Positions 9,866 to 18,975 of a stretch of DNA of 64,000 nucleotides are shown here, one piece after another; positions within the stretch are counted from its first letter, which is position 1; each line of letters opens with the position of its first letter. The position numbers and the translations under genes are program-made. This DNA is from Nocardia gamkensis NBRC 108242 (GTDB lineage Bacteria; Actinomycetota; Actinomycetes; Mycobacteriales; Mycobacteriaceae). Under the pieces are notes generated by a model. That model saw only the letters and a list, made by a program, of their open reading frames with translations. It was not told the DNA's origin and did no database searches. Location: NCBI RefSeq assembly GCF_001612985.1, contig NZ_BDBM01000005.1, forward strand, positions 186,001 through 250,000. The letters run 5' to 3'.

Positions 9866-10374
9866 CGCGCACCCCCGTGCTCGTACGAGCCCGCGTATCG
9901 GTCGGCAGCAACGCGTTGTATTCGTACATCTCAGCAACTTTCGGCAGATGAAGAACCCGATACAGCTAGGTTCACCCCAATATGCGCGAAGTATGCCGAC
10001 ATCTCCCGTTTGTAGCTCATCTGGTGTTTGCCCGTGACCTGAACATGCTCATTGTGAGAGATGTTTGCGCACACCAGACTACAAACAGACTCGTAGCGGA
10101 AAACATGCTCGTCAGTCGGTAATCAGATCTGCTGACTGTTCGCTACCGGCCGTCATACTGGTCGCCCGCTTCGCTCGGCCATTTCGGCCGGATCCGACGA
10201 CGAATCGCCCGACGCTTTCGGCCGAATTCGGGCCGGACACGTTCGGCGACACCCGGAACCACCCACTACCGACCTTCACCATGAGGAAGCCCCGACCGAA
10301 CTCGGTCGACGTGGTCTCGCCGGCCGCACGAGACCGCGTCTCCCCGGGGCAGCCGGGGAACCCGGTCTTCCAGC
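9866..10374. other. 509-bp non-coding region with an inverted repeat
   Basis: I see no convincing gene here. It is less GC-rich than its surroundings around 9950-10100. An inverted repeat pairs GTTTGTAG and CTGGTGT (10008-10027) with ACACCAG and CTACAAAC (10071-10086), which could be an operator or the remains of a mobile-element end. The related words GAACATGCTC (10041) and AAACATGCTC (about 10101) form a short direct repeat. Confidence 0.4.
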
Positions 10375-11562
10375 TCAGATCTTGACGTTGGCCCACTTCG
10401 CGAACCGAGCCAGGGAATCGGTGCCGCGGCGGGCTCGAGCGAGCACGCGCACGGTCTCGTGGACTTGGGGATGGTTGCGCGTCAGCCCCGGTGCGATCCG
10501 GCGCGCTTGGTCGAGGCTGGTGAGGGCCCGCTGCTTGTCCCCGTGGAGCAACCACGCGCGCGACACGTCGATCCAGTGATGCCCAGCACGGGACGGTGTG
10601 ACCGATGCCGATAGCCGAATCCGCTCGGCGCGGCTCACCGCGGTCGTGCCATCGGACAACTCGACGGGCACAGCGACGGAGTGGATCTCGACGTTCGGCA
10701 ACTGGAACCCCGTGCCGTACTCCTGATACCGGTCGGAGTCGATCGCCTCGCCGATCCTGCGCGCTTCCCGAAGATGCATGTCGGCGGTGTCGGCGTCCAG
10801 CGCACGAGCCGACAGGATCGACCCGCGCAGGTGCAATGCGCCCCGCACCGCCAAAACTTCCGGTGTCGTGAGCAGGTGCTCGCTGGCCGCATGCGCGCGC
10901 TCGACGACCCGCAGGCCACCGGCGTACGAGCCGGAGTACAGCAGGATCAACGCGCGATGGTATTCCGCCGCGATCGGCCACACCGGGTCACCACTGCGCT
11001 CAGCGGCCCACACGCAGCGCTCGGCGGCCAGCCCGGCGAGGTCGAGGTAGCCGTACCGGTAGGCGACCGACGACGCACTGTTGTAGGCGTAGGCGAGCGT
11101 CGAATAGATCGACTCCAGACGACGCCCGGAAGGCTCGTCGCTCGCGAGCACATGCAAACCGTGGATCACGTCCGGCAGTTCGGCAGTGTGCTCCCCGTAC
11201 CGACCGCGCCCCCTGCTCTCCTGAACCCGGCGCAGCGCGGCCGTCAACTCTTCCAGCGTGCTCGGCGCGCTCAGAGGTTCGTCATCGAATGCCAGGATCT
11301 TCCGGCGCAACTCGCGAATGGTGGCGTGTGCTCCGGCATCGTCGCCCGCCGGGGTGTAGGGCTGCCCGGTCAGGTCCTCGATGTTCACCCCCAGAGCGGC
11401 TGCCACGGCTGCGATGAACGCGGGCGAGGCAGGCCGGGCGCCTCGTTCCACCTTGCGCAGCAGCGACACCGAGAGGTTCGCCTTCTGCGCAAGCTGTAAC
11501 TGTGTGAGCCGAACCAGCTTGCGCGCCCTGGCGGTCCGTTCCCCGACCCCGGCATCGTCCAT
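10375..11562 (-). CDS. XRE family transcriptional regulator with TPR-like C-terminal domain
   Basis: A 395-residue protein. An N-terminal helix-turn-helix spans residues about 11-66 (KLVRLTQLQLAQKANLSVSLL, then LGVNIEDLTGQPY). A long all-helical C-terminal part follows that looks like TPR/SARP-type helical repeats (YNSASSVAYRYGYLDLAGLA, HWIDVSRAWLLHGDKQRAL). Such regulators are common in actinobacterial accessory regions. The start is the ATG at 11562. It lies in a small island next to tRNA-Thr and has no adjacent partner gene on its own strand. Confidence 0.8.
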   Translation of the reverse strand: MDDAGVGERTARARKLVRLTQLQLAQKANLSVSLLRKVERGARPASPAFIAAVAAALGVNIEDLTGQPYTPAGDDAGAHATIRELRRKILAFDDEPLSAPSTLEELTAALRRVQESRGRGRYGEHTAELPDVIHGLHVLASDEPSGRRLESIYSTLAYAYNSASSVAYRYGYLDLAGLAAERCVWAAERSGDPVWPIAAEYHRALILLYSGSYAGGLRVVERAHAASEHLLTTPEVLAVRGALHLRGSILSARALDADTADMHLREARRIGEAIDSDRYQEYGTGFQLPNVEIHSVAVPVELSDGTTAVSRAERIRLSASVTPSRAGHHWIDVSRAWLLHGDKQRALTSLDQARRIAPGLTRNHPQVHETVRVLARARRGTDSLARFAKWANVKI

Positions 11563-11710
11563 GCCTCCACGGTGACACACGATGTGCCGCTTCGCGGGGT
11601 CCCACCGAGGACAAGGTATCCGCGGGCCCCGGCGTCGGGTCCATGCAGGTCCGGCACCGTCCGACAGAGTCAAACCGAGGTGTGACGATGCCGAGGCAAC
11701 GCGAAGTCCG

Positions 11711-12457
11711 TCAAGCCACGTCCGGCGGGCGGTCGTAGGCGTCGATCGCGGCCTTGGATGTCGAGGAGTCCTGCAACACCAACTCCCACGGCCCGGAGTT
11801 GATTTCGAAACTCTTGCCGAACCCGACCCACTTGCCCGCCATCCGGGCGCCGGTCAGCTCGATCAGCAGTTGGATGGCGCCGTGGTAGTAGGCGCCGCGG
11901 TAGTAGCCGTCCTGGGCAGTGTGCTCGCGCCATGTGCCCGTAGCGACGTGCCCGTCAACGGTCAGGTCCATTTCCATGGAGGACTGCGCGGAGTTCGGCA
12001 GGGAGCGCACGGTCAGGCGGCTGTCGTGCTGCAACACCACGACATGGTGCACAGCCGTGAACGTCGCATCTCGCCCGGACGAGTAGTACTCGTAGCGGGA
12101 TAACCAAATCCCCGAGTAGTTGCCTGGCGTCCTCGGTCGCCGAGCGGCGGCGAACTGTTCGGGCGCGACTTCACCGATAGCGGAGTCGACCTCCGTTCCG
12201 TCCTCACCGCCGGTGAGACTTCGGCCGGCCATCACGGCACCGAAACCCAACGACTCGATCGGTAGCCGCATCACTTTCTCCAGAGCCCGCGCGTGCGACG
12301 GCCGCGGGTTGGCGGTGAGGCCGGATTCCCAGCGCTGCACAAGGCGTTTGGTTGCGCTGGCGCACCCGGCTTCCCGGAGTGCCCGCGCCAGGTCGTCCTG
12401 GCTCATCAGGCGCGCGTTCCGGGCCGCGCGCAGTGCCGTGTTCGGTGCGGAAGCCAT
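11711..12457 (-). CDS. XRE family regulator with an extra C-terminal domain
   Basis: A 248-residue protein. Residues 1-70 form a helix-turn-helix (SQDDLARALREAG, KRLVQRWESG, with RPSHARALEKVM). Residues about 110-235 form a beta-rich domain (YSGIWLSRYEYYSS, VVLQHDSRLTVR, DGHVATGTWREHT, ARMAGKWVGFGK) resembling small sensor or lipocalin-like modules; I cannot name the family. The ATG start at 12457 faces two small genes across a 187-bp divergent promoter region, so it may control them. Confidence 0.75.
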   Translation of the reverse strand: MASAPNTALRAARNARLMSQDDLARALREAGCASATKRLVQRWESGLTANPRPSHARALEKVMRLPIESLGFGAVMAGRSLTGGEDGTEVDSAIGEVAPEQFAAARRPRTPGNYSGIWLSRYEYYSSGRDATFTAVHHVVVLQHDSRLTVRSLPNSAQSSMEMDLTVDGHVATGTWREHTAQDGYYRGAYYHGAIQLLIELTGARMAGKWVGFGKSFEINSGPWELVLQDSSTSKAAIDAYDRPPDVA

Positions 12458-12472
12458 GTCGCCACGGTAACG

Positions 12473-12516
12473 CTTTGACGCCTTAATGTCGCCCTGAATA
12501 GAGGTGCATTGACGCC
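12473..12516. promoter_or_regulatory. Direct repeat in divergent promoter, possible XRE operator
   Basis: The words CTTTGACGCC (12473-12482) and CATTGACGCC (12507-12516) repeat at a 34-bp distance, in the gap between the divergent XRE gene and the small-gene pair. The spacing and placement suit a regulator site or a pair of -35-like elements. Confidence 0.3.
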
Positions 12517-12644
12517 GGTTACGTCATCGCGCGGACACACCCCGTCAGCCGACTCTGGATGTAGCCCCGGCGTCGGGTCGAGACCCGACCTCCTCGGCGC
12601 CGGGCGCAACCAACCACACCACAACGCATGAAGGGGTAACCAGA

Positions 12645-12809
12645 ATGCCCGCAGAACTCGCAGTCACCCTGATCGTCATGGCCGCCGTCGGCGGACTGCT
12701 GATACTCGTCTTCTGGGTGTTGCCCTGGCTACTCGACCTCGGCGGCGAGCCGGACGAGTCGGTCTCGGCGCGTGAGATCTTCGCGCGGCTGGAGGACGAG
12801 CAGCGATGA
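12645..12809 (+). CDS. Small single-pass membrane protein
   Basis: A 54-residue protein. Residues about 5-30 form one hydrophobic helix (AVTLIVMAAVGGLLILVFWV), followed by a short acidic, charged tail (DLGGEPDESVSAREIFARLE). An AAGGGG sits 8-10 bases before the ATG. The stop overlaps the next gene's start (ATGA), which indicates translational coupling. Family unknown. Confidence 0.6.
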   Translation: MPAELAVTLIVMAAVGGLLILVFWVLPWLLDLGGEPDESVSAREIFARLEDEQR

Positions 12810-12973
12810 CGGCGCGGCGTTCCTGGGTGGAGGACTACTGCGAAGACGGCAATATGCCTGCCGACAGCGAGCACGCGCGAGGGCTGATGAAACTGCACGC
12901 GAGCTGCACACCGCCGTGTCCGCGAAAGCTCAGCGCCGAGCGCTATCTCCGCGAGCACGGCCTCTACCACTGA
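12806..12973 (+). CDS. Small Cys-containing hypothetical protein
   Basis: A 55-residue protein overlapping the upstream small gene by 4 bp. It carries three cysteines (one near residue 12 and a CTPPC pair near 35-39) and several His residues, which could bind metal, but no family is recognised. Its last codons (EHGLYH and stop) lie inside the first unit of the 94-bp tandem repeat, so the 3' end of this gene has been copied twice downstream. Confidence 0.55.
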   Translation: MTARRSWVEDYCEDGNMPADSEHARGLMKLHASCTPPCPRKLSAERYLREHGLYH

Positions 12974-13230
12974 GCTCAGACGCGCAGCGGCTGCGACATG
13001 GAGCCCCCTGTCAGGATTGAACTGACGACCGCTCGCTTACAACACCGAGCACGGCCTCTACCACTGAGCTCAGACGCGCAGCGGCTGCAACATGGAGCCC
13101 CCTGTCAGGATTGAACTGACGACCGCTCGCTTACAACACCGGGCACGGCCTCTACCACTGAGCTCAGACGCGCAGCGGCTGCGACATGGAGCCCCCTGTC
13201 AGGATTGAACTGACGACCGCTCGCTTACAA
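12952..13230. repeat. Three 94-bp tandem repeats carrying the 3' half of tRNA-Thr
   Basis: Units start at 12952, 13046 and 13140 with an exact 94-bp period and only two visible substitutions. Each unit holds the end of the small Cys-containing gene, a 25-bp linker, and a 44-bp copy of the tRNA-Thr 3' half (12999-13042, 13093-13136, 13187-13230). The third 44-bp copy is part of the intact tRNA gene. The 44-bp block runs from the anticodon loop to the CCA end, which is the classic core of a tyrosine-recombinase attachment site. Confidence 0.85.
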
Positions 13231-13261
13231 GGCGAGTGCTCTACCACTGAGCTAAGGAGGC
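13187..13261 (-). tRNA. tRNA-Thr (anticodon TGT)
   Basis: A 75-nt tRNA with encoded CCA. On the minus strand the acceptor GCCTCCT (13255-13261) pairs with AGGGGGC. The D arm GCTC...GAGC, the anticodon stem CTCGC/GCGAG around loop CTTGTAA, and the T arm GTCAG-TTCAATC-CTGAC are all intact. The anticodon TGT (13227-13229) reads ACA threonine codons. The 3' end faces the accessory island, and two extra copies of its 3' half lie directly beyond it. Confidence 0.93.
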
Positions 13262-13476
13262 GGGAAAGCGGTTGTCATCATAACCGGGGGCGCTGTCCAG
13301 GGGACAGCGGAACCGCGTTCGGCGCCGAACGCGACCCTTACGACCGGACAACCGCTTTCGAACTCAGGCCCGAGCGACCGGCCCGCCCACGACGAAGTCG
13401 GCGGCGGTCGCTCGGACGCGAGACATGACGGGACCACGAACCTGCCGCGCCGGGAGCGCGGCACTCGGAGGACCGA

Positions 13477-13719
13477 TCAGGACTGGGCGCCCTGACGAGC
13501 CGCGTCGTCGGCGGCCATGGCGTCGCGCAGGCTCTTCGGACGCATGTCGGTCCAGTTCTTTTCCACGTACTCGACGCAAGCGGCGCGGCTGTCCTCGCCG
13601 AACACGACTCGCCATCCGGCTGGAACCTCTGCGAAGGCCGGCCACAGGGAATGCTGTTCCTCGTCGTTGACCAGGACGAAGAAGCGGCCGTCTTCATCAT
13701 CGAAGGGGTTGGTGCTCAA
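13477..13719 (-). CDS. MbtH family NRPS accessory protein
   Basis: An 80-residue protein with the full MbtH signature: [19 protein letters not shown] at the N-terminus, [18 protein letters not shown] in the middle and [14 protein letters not shown] near the end. MbtH proteins bind and activate adenylation domains of nonribosomal peptide synthetases. The start is a TTG at 13719 behind a GAGGTG ribosome-binding site; the longer frame to 13800 lacks family character. No synthetase gene is in the window, so it probably serves a cluster elsewhere. Confidence 0.9.
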   Translation of the reverse strand: MSTNPFDDEDGRFFVLVNDEEQHSLWPAFAEVPAGWRVVFGEDSRAACVEYVEKNWTDMRPKSLRDAMAADDAARQGAQS

Positions 13720-13888
13720 TTTCACCTCACTGGATACTGGCGCTATGTACGGGATCGCTCCTGGTTCACTCGGTGCCGGGCTGCTGTGAACCTTTGACAC
13801 CGAGAGACCCCGAGCGTTGTTTCGACACTAGCAAGCAAGACGTTACGCCTGGGCGGTTACCTAGGCCGCCACCCCGGCCGACTCACAT

Positions 13889-14707
13889 TCAGCCCGCGAA
13901 GAAGTCCAAGAGAATCTTGTTGACCGCCTCGGGCCGCTCCAAATACCCGAAATGCCCCGCGTCCGGTACCTCCTGGTACCGCGCACCCGGAATCACGGCG
14001 GCGATCTCCCTGGACAGATACGGCGGAATCATCCGGTCGTCGGCGAATCCGACCGAAAGACAAGGCACGCGGATCGCCCGGTAGGCCTGCACCCGGTCGA
14101 AATCGTGGTCCATCCTGCGCTGGGCGCGAATGCCGGGCGTGACCGGCCCTCCGGTGAACTCGAACAGGTCGAGCCAGTCGCGCGCGGCGTTCGTGTCGGC
14201 CATGGTCGCGGGCGAGAGATTCATGACCGCGGTGATCGCCGCCTCATATTTCGGCGGCAGTTTCACCCCGGCGGCGTCGAGTTCGTGTTCGCCGAGCGAA
14301 AGCGTCTTCTGGAACTGGTCCAGCCGCCCGTGCCCGGCCATGAACACCGCCTTGCGCACCAGGTCGGGGCGGGCCAGCGCCAGCTCCTGCGCCACGCGCG
14401 CGCCCATCGAGGTGCCCACCACCAGCGCCGGACCCTCGTCCAGGAATTCGATCAGGGCCGCGGTGTCGGCGACCAGCTCGTCGATCGTCATGCCCGAGGC
14501 CGCCTCGAACGACGGCGCGATCCCGCGATTGTCGAACGTGCACACCCGGTAACCGGCCGCGACCAGGGCGGGAACCTGGTGCAGCTCCCACACTCGGCCG
14601 GGACTGCCGGTGCCCATGATCATGACCACGAGCGGCGCGGAGCCCTTGGCGCGGTCACCCTTCACCTGATAGTTGAGGGAAATCCCGTTCACCGTGGCCA
14701 GCGGCAT
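13889..14707 (-). CDS. Alpha/beta hydrolase
   Basis: A 272-residue alpha/beta-hydrolase-fold enzyme. The nucleophile elbow is GTSMGA (serine nucleophile), the oxyanion-side motif is in MIMGTGSPGRVW, and the catalytic histidine is in DAGHFGYLERPEAV. The acid follows in SVGFADDRMIPP. The start is the ATG at 14707, giving MPLATVNGISLNYQVKG, the usual family N-terminus. The substrate is unknown; esterase or lactonase activities are typical. It diverges from the small gene that precedes otsA. Confidence 0.85.
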   Translation of the reverse strand: MPLATVNGISLNYQVKGDRAKGSAPLVVMIMGTGSPGRVWELHQVPALVAAGYRVCTFDNRGIAPSFEAASGMTIDELVADTAALIEFLDEGPALVVGTSMGARVAQELALARPDLVRKAVFMAGHGRLDQFQKTLSLGEHELDAAGVKLPPKYEAAITAVMNLSPATMADTNAARDWLDLFEFTGGPVTPGIRAQRRMDHDFDRVQAYRAIRVPCLSVGFADDRMIPPYLSREIAAVIPGARYQEVPDAGHFGYLERPEAVNKILLDFFAG

Positions 14708-14896
14708 GTCGACCCTTTCGTGGAGAGTTGGTGCTGGTTCCCACGGTATAGGGACCGGCGGGGCGGACGCATCGACCGGGGTGCCCCGGCGGCGCGTGCC
14801 GCCTTTCGGCCAGCGCCCCGGCGGACGCACCCTCCAGCGTCGCATACCATTGGCTTTTCGCAGGGTAAGAGCGCACTGAGCCGGGAGGACTTGACG

Positions 14897-15067
14897 ATGG
14901 CCGTGAAGGGCAGCGCGAACGACATTGCGGACGACGATCTGGAACCGCTCGCCGACGAAACCGCGCGTCAGGCGCAGCGGGTGGTCGCGGCATACGCCGA
15001 GGACGCCGATGAGTGCCGGATGTTGTTGTCCATGCTGGGTATTGGACCGAACGCGCGAGGCGAATAG
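14897..15067 (+). CDS. Small conserved protein upstream of otsA
   Basis: A 56-residue acidic protein with a helical stretch (ETARQAQRVVAAYAEDADEC) and the C-terminus LLSMLGIGPNARGE. It starts at an ATG behind GGGAGGAC. From memory, a similarly small gene of unknown function precedes otsA in mycobacteria. It lies 75 bp before otsA on the same strand and may be co-transcribed. Confidence 0.65.
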   Translation: MAVKGSANDIADDDLEPLADETARQAQRVVAAYAEDADECRMLLSMLGIGPNARGE

Positions 15068-15142
15068 TCTCGTTCTCGACGCCAACGGCGACGTCGACTA
15101 CACAACTCCAGCGGGATGAAGCAACGCGCAAAGGATGCGTGA

Positions 15143-16702
15143 GTGGACCAGATGAATCCGTCCGACGACTCCGAGCGAGCCAGAGACACCTCGACTGCTG
15201 ACGCCGCGGCGGAGAACACCGGCTCCGGGGCGGGCTCCGGTTTCGTCGTCGTCGCCAACAGGCTCCCCGTCGACCTCGAACGACTGCCCGACGGCAGCAC
15301 CCGATGGAAGCGCAGCCCGGGCGGTCTGGTGACCGCGCTGGAATCGGTCCTGCGCAACAACAAGGGGGCGTGGGTCGGCTGGGCGGGGGTCCCCAACGTC
15401 GACGTGGACCCGATCATCGAGGACGGCCTGGAACTGCACCCGGTCCCGCTGTCGGCGGACGAGGTGGCCGACTACTACGAGGGCTTCTCCAACGGCACGC
15501 TGTGGCCGCTCTACCACGACGTGATCGTGCGGCCGGTCTACGACCGCAAATGGTGGAGCGCCTACGTCACCGTGAACCGGCGCTTCGCCGAGGCCACCGC
15601 CAAGGTCGCCGCCGAGGGCGCGACCGTGTGGGTGCAGGACTACCAGCTCCAGCTGGTGCCCAAGATGCTGCGCATGCTGCGCCCGGACCTGACCATCGGA
15701 TTCTTCCTGCACATCCCGTTCCCGCCGGTCGAGCTGTTCATGCAGATGCCGTGGCGCACGGAGATCGTGGAGGGCCTGCTCGGCGCCGACCTCATCGGCT
15801 TCCACCTGCCCGGCGGCGCGCAGAACTTCCTCTATCTGGCCCGCAGGCTGGCCGGACAGCCGACCTCGCGTGGCTCGATCGGCGTGCGCTCCAAGCTCGG
15901 CGTCGTCCAGGTGGGGTTCCGCACGGTGCGGGTGGGCGCGTTCCCCATCTCGATCGCCTCCGCCGAACTGGACGAGCATTCCAGGCGCAGGTCGGTGCGC
16001 GAACGCGCCGCCAAGATCCGGGCCGAGCTGGGCAACCCGAAGACCATCCTGCTCGGCGTGGACCGGCTGGACTACACCAAGGGCATCGACATCCGCCTCA
16101 ACGCGCTCGAGGAGCTGCTCATCGAGGGCCGGATCGATCCCGCCGACACGGTCATGATCCAGCTGGCCACACCCAGCCGCGAGCGGGTCGAGAGCTACAT
16201 CCAGATGCGCGGCGACATCGAACGACAGGTCGGCCGGATCAACGGCGAGTTCGCCCGGGTCGGCTACCCGGTGGTGCACTATCTGCACCGTCCGATCCCG
16301 CGCGACGAGCTGGTCGCGTTCTTCGTGGCCGCCGACGTGATGCTGGTGACGCCGCTGCGCGACGGCATGAACCTCGTCGCCAAGGAGTACGTCGCGTGCC
16401 ACAGCGGCCTCAACGGCGCCCTGGTGCTGAGCGAGTTCACCGGCGCGGCGGCCGAGCTGCGGCAGGCGTACCTGTGCAACCCGCACGACCTGGACGACGT
16501 GAAGGACGCCATCGTCGCGGCCGTCGAGGACGAGCGCGACGTCAAACGCAGGCGGATGCGTTCGATGCGCAGGCAGGTACTCGCCCACGACGTGGATCGC
16601 TGGGCGCGCGCCTTCCTCGACGCCTTGGCCCAGGACCAGGTCGCGGGCAGCGCGCTGCTGACCGACGACGACGTCTACCCCGAGGACCGCGACCCGCGCT
16701 GA
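15143..16702 (+). CDS. otsA: Trehalose-6-phosphate synthase
   Basis: A 519-residue GT20 glycosyltransferase that makes trehalose-6-phosphate from a nucleotide-glucose and glucose-6-phosphate. Landmarks include [14 protein letters not shown] near residue 32, [15 protein letters not shown] and [12 protein letters not shown] in the centre, [13 protein letters not shown], and the donor-site region [18 protein letters not shown]. In mycolata, trehalose is the carrier for mycolic acids and a stress protectant. In Mtb otsA also lies close to the mce4 operon, which supports the synteny. Confidence 0.95.
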   Translation: MDQMNPSDDSERARDTSTADAAAENTGSGAGSGFVVVANRLPVDLERLPDGSTRWKRSPGGLVTALESVLRNNKGAWVGWAGVPNVDVDPIIEDGLELHPVPLSADEVADYYEGFSNGTLWPLYHDVIVRPVYDRKWWSAYVTVNRRFAEATAKVAAEGATVWVQDYQLQLVPKMLRMLRPDLTIGFFLHIPFPPVELFMQMPWRTEIVEGLLGADLIGFHLPGGAQNFLYLARRLAGQPTSRGSIGVRSKLGVVQVGFRTVRVGAFPISIASAELDEHSRRRSVRERAAKIRAELGNPKTILLGVDRLDYTKGIDIRLNALEELLIEGRIDPADTVMIQLATPSRERVESYIQMRGDIERQVGRINGEFARVGYPVVHYLHRPIPRDELVAFFVAADVMLVTPLRDGMNLVAKEYVACHSGLNGALVLSEFTGAAAELRQAYLCNPHDLDDVKDAIVAAVEDERDVKRRRMRSMRRQVLAHDVDRWARAFLDALAQDQVAGSALLTDDDVYPEDRDPR

Positions 16703-16769
16703 GGCCGTTCACAGGAATCACCCAGCTTCGGTCCAGGAACTTCGCAGCCGGATACCGGACCATTTAGCC

Positions 16770-17501
16770 ATGAGTGGTGCCCCCGCGCAGCAGACACCCG
16801 AGGCCAGGGTCCTGGTGGTCGACGACGAGCCGATGATCGTCGAACTGCTCGCGGTGAGCCTGCGCTACCAGGGCTTCGACGTGGACACCGCCGCCGACGG
16901 CGCCCAAGCGCTGGACAAGGCGCGCTCCTTCCGCCCCCAGGCGCTCATCGTGGACGTGATGATGCCCGGCATGGACGGCTTCGGTCTGCTGCGCAGGCTG
17001 CGCGCCGACGGGGTCGACGCGCCCGTGCTGTTCCTGACCGCGCGCGACGACGTGCAGGACAAGATCACCGGCCTCACCCTGGGCGCCGACGACTACGTCA
17101 CCAAGCCGTTCAGCCTGGAAGAAGTGGTGGCCCGGCTGCGCGTCATCCTGCGCCGCGCGGGTCACGCGGCCCCGCAGCGGGAGAGCTCGCGTCTGCGCTT
17201 CGAGGACATCGAGCTCGACGACGACACCCACGAGGTGTGGAAGGCGGGTGAACCGGTCGCGCTGTCGCCCACCGAGTTCACGCTGCTGCGCTACTTCATG
17301 GTCAACGCGGGCACGGTGCTGAGCAAGCCGCGCATCCTCGACCACGTCTGGCGCTACGACTTCGGCGGCGAGGTCGGCGTGGTGGAGACCTACGTCTCCT
17401 ACCTGCGCAAAAAGGTCGACACCGGCAACACGCGGCTGATCCACACCTTGCGCGGCGTCGGTTACGTGATGCGCGCGCCCCATCGCAAGAGCGGTTCATG
17501 A
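16770..17501 (+). CDS. phoP: PhoP-like response regulator (OmpR family)
   Basis: A 243-residue regulator. The receiver domain (residues about 12-125) has D18/D19, the phosphoacceptor D62 (LIVDVMMPGMDG), T90 and K112 (DDYVTKPFSLEE). The winged-helix DNA-binding domain (about 145-238) contains SPTEFTLLRYF and ILDHVWRYDFGGEV. The sequence closely follows mycobacterial PhoP as I recall it, including HEVWKAGEPV. It overlaps the kinase gene by 4 bp, so the two are coupled. It could be a paralogue of true PhoP. Confidence 0.82.
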   Translation: MSGAPAQQTPEARVLVVDDEPMIVELLAVSLRYQGFDVDTAADGAQALDKARSFRPQALIVDVMMPGMDGFGLLRRLRADGVDAPVLFLTARDDVQDKITGLTLGADDYVTKPFSLEEVVARLRVILRRAGHAAPQRESSRLRFEDIELDDDTHEVWKAGEPVALSPTEFTLLRYFMVNAGTVLSKPRILDHVWRYDFGGEVGVVETYVSYLRKKVDTGNTRLIHTLRGVGYVMRAPHRKSGS

Positions 17502-18955
17502 GCCCGAGCCGGATCGTCGTGGTGCGTGCGAAGGTCTCCGGCTTCTTATCCGCGATTCCGTTGCGGGGGACCTTGACGATCCTGCTGGTGCTCACCGCCG
17601 GGCTCGGCCTGCTCGTCTCCGGCATGGTGGTCACCTCGGCCTTGGAAGGCCAGTTGACCAACCGAACCGACCAGCAGTTACGCGAGGGCGCGATGGAATG
17701 GTCCAGGCGCCCGCCTCCGCCACCGGTGCTGCCGCCCGAGCCGCGCCACGCCCCGAGCCAGTTCTACGTGCGCTCGATGCGCACCGACGGGCGCCTGTTC
17801 CTTGTCCCGGCGTTCGCCGTCGACTCCGAACCCGACCTGCCCGCGAACCCACCGTCCGGCCCGTACACCGTCGGCTCCGTGAACGGAGGGCCGATCCGGT
17901 GGCGTGTGCTGACGCTGCGCACGCCGGAGGGCACGACGACGGTCGCGCTGCCGCTCACCCAGAACACCGACACCGTGCACCGGCTCGTGATGCTCGAGCT
18001 GATCGTCGGGGCGATAGTCCTGGCCGTGCTGGCGGTGCTCGCGTATTTCCTGGTGCGGCGCAGTCTGCGTCCGCTGCGCCGGGTGGAGAGCACCGCCGCG
18101 GCCATCGCCCGCGGTGACCTGCATCGCCGCGTGCCGGTGCGCGATACCAACACCGAGGTCGACCGGCTGTCCAGGTCGCTGAACGGCATGCTGGCGCAGA
18201 TCCAGCGCGCGTTCACCGCGACCGCCGCGTCCGAGGAAGCGGCACGCAAGTCCGAGGAGCGCATGCGCCGTTTCATCGCCGACGCCAGCCACGAGCTGCG
18301 CACGCCGTTGACGACGATCCGCGGGTTCGCCGAACTGTATCGCCAGGGCGCCACCGACGATCCCGCCGCGTTCATGGACCGCATCGAGCGCGAATCCCAG
18401 CGGATGGGCGTGCTGGTGGAAGACCTGCTGATGCTCGCGCGGCTGGATGCCCAGCGCCCGCTGGAACTCGGCCCGGTCGACCTGCTCGCTGTCGCCAGCG
18501 ACGCCGTGCACAACGCACGCGCCGTGGTCGCCGCCGGGCATGCCGACGGTCCCGTCCGCACCATCGAACTGAAGATCGAACCGGGCGAGGGAACGCTCGA
18601 GGTGATCGGCGACGAGGCGCGGCTGCGCCAGGTCTTGGGCAACCTGCTGAACAACGCCGTCACGCACACCGCGCCCGACGCGAAGGTGATCGTGCGGCTG
18701 GCTCCCGGCGCCGACGACGTGCGGCTGGAGGTGGCCGATACGGGGCCCGGCCTGCCCCAGGAGGAGGCCGAACGCGTCTTCGAGCGCTTCTACCGCACCG
18801 ACACCTCCCGCGCGCGAACCAGCGGCGGCACAGGGCTCGGCTTGTCCATCGTGCAGGCGCTGGTGACCGCGCACGGCGGCGAGGTCGGCGTGCGCAGTTC
18901 GCCCGAGGCGGGCACGACGTTCACGGTGCGGCTGCCACGCGGGCTGCCGGAGTGA
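17498..18955 (+). CDS. phoR: PhoR-like sensor histidine kinase
   Basis: A 485-residue kinase. TM1 spans about residues 24-48, a Pro-rich extracytoplasmic sensor about 49-162, and TM2 about 163-186. A HAMP linker follows, then the dimerisation/phosphoacceptor region with H265 in ADASHELRTPLTT. The ATP-binding domain has N (LGNLLNNAVTHT), G1 (DTGPGLP), F (VFERFYR) and G2 (GGTGLGLSIV) boxes. It is the coupled partner of the PhoP-like regulator. The signal cannot be deduced. It is convergent with the mce operon's last gene, with only 20 bp between them. Confidence 0.85.
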   Translation: MSPSRIVVVRAKVSGFLSAIPLRGTLTILLVLTAGLGLLVSGMVVTSALEGQLTNRTDQQLREGAMEWSRRPPPPPVLPPEPRHAPSQFYVRSMRTDGRLFLVPAFAVDSEPDLPANPPSGPYTVGSVNGGPIRWRVLTLRTPEGTTTVALPLTQNTDTVHRLVMLELIVGAIVLAVLAVLAYFLVRRSLRPLRRVESTAAAIARGDLHRRVPVRDTNTEVDRLSRSLNGMLAQIQRAFTATAASEEAARKSEERMRRFIADASHELRTPLTTIRGFAELYRQGATDDPAAFMDRIERESQRMGVLVEDLLMLARLDAQRPLELGPVDLLAVASDAVHNARAVVAAGHADGPVRTIELKIEPGEGTLEVIGDEARLRQVLGNLLNNAVTHTAPDAKVIVRLAPGADDVRLEVADTGPGLPQEEAERVFERFYRTDTSRARTSGGTGLGLSIVQALVTAHGGEVGVRSSPEAGTTFTVRLPRGLPE

Positions 18956-18975
18956 CCCCGGCGAATTCGCCGGAC

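Noticed and set aside
10112..10981. Minus-strand frame overlapping the end of the XRE regulator
   Set aside because: Arg-rich, no domain, and it overlaps a recognisable regulator in another frame.
12952..13230. Possible CRISPR array
   Set aside because: The 94-bp units are contiguous copies of a tRNA 3' half and a gene end, with no spacers of changing sequence and no cas genes nearby.
13186..13428. An open frame across tRNA-Thr encoding a PVRIELTTARLQ-like peptide
   Set aside because: It is the antisense reading of the tRNA, a well-known false gene; no other support.
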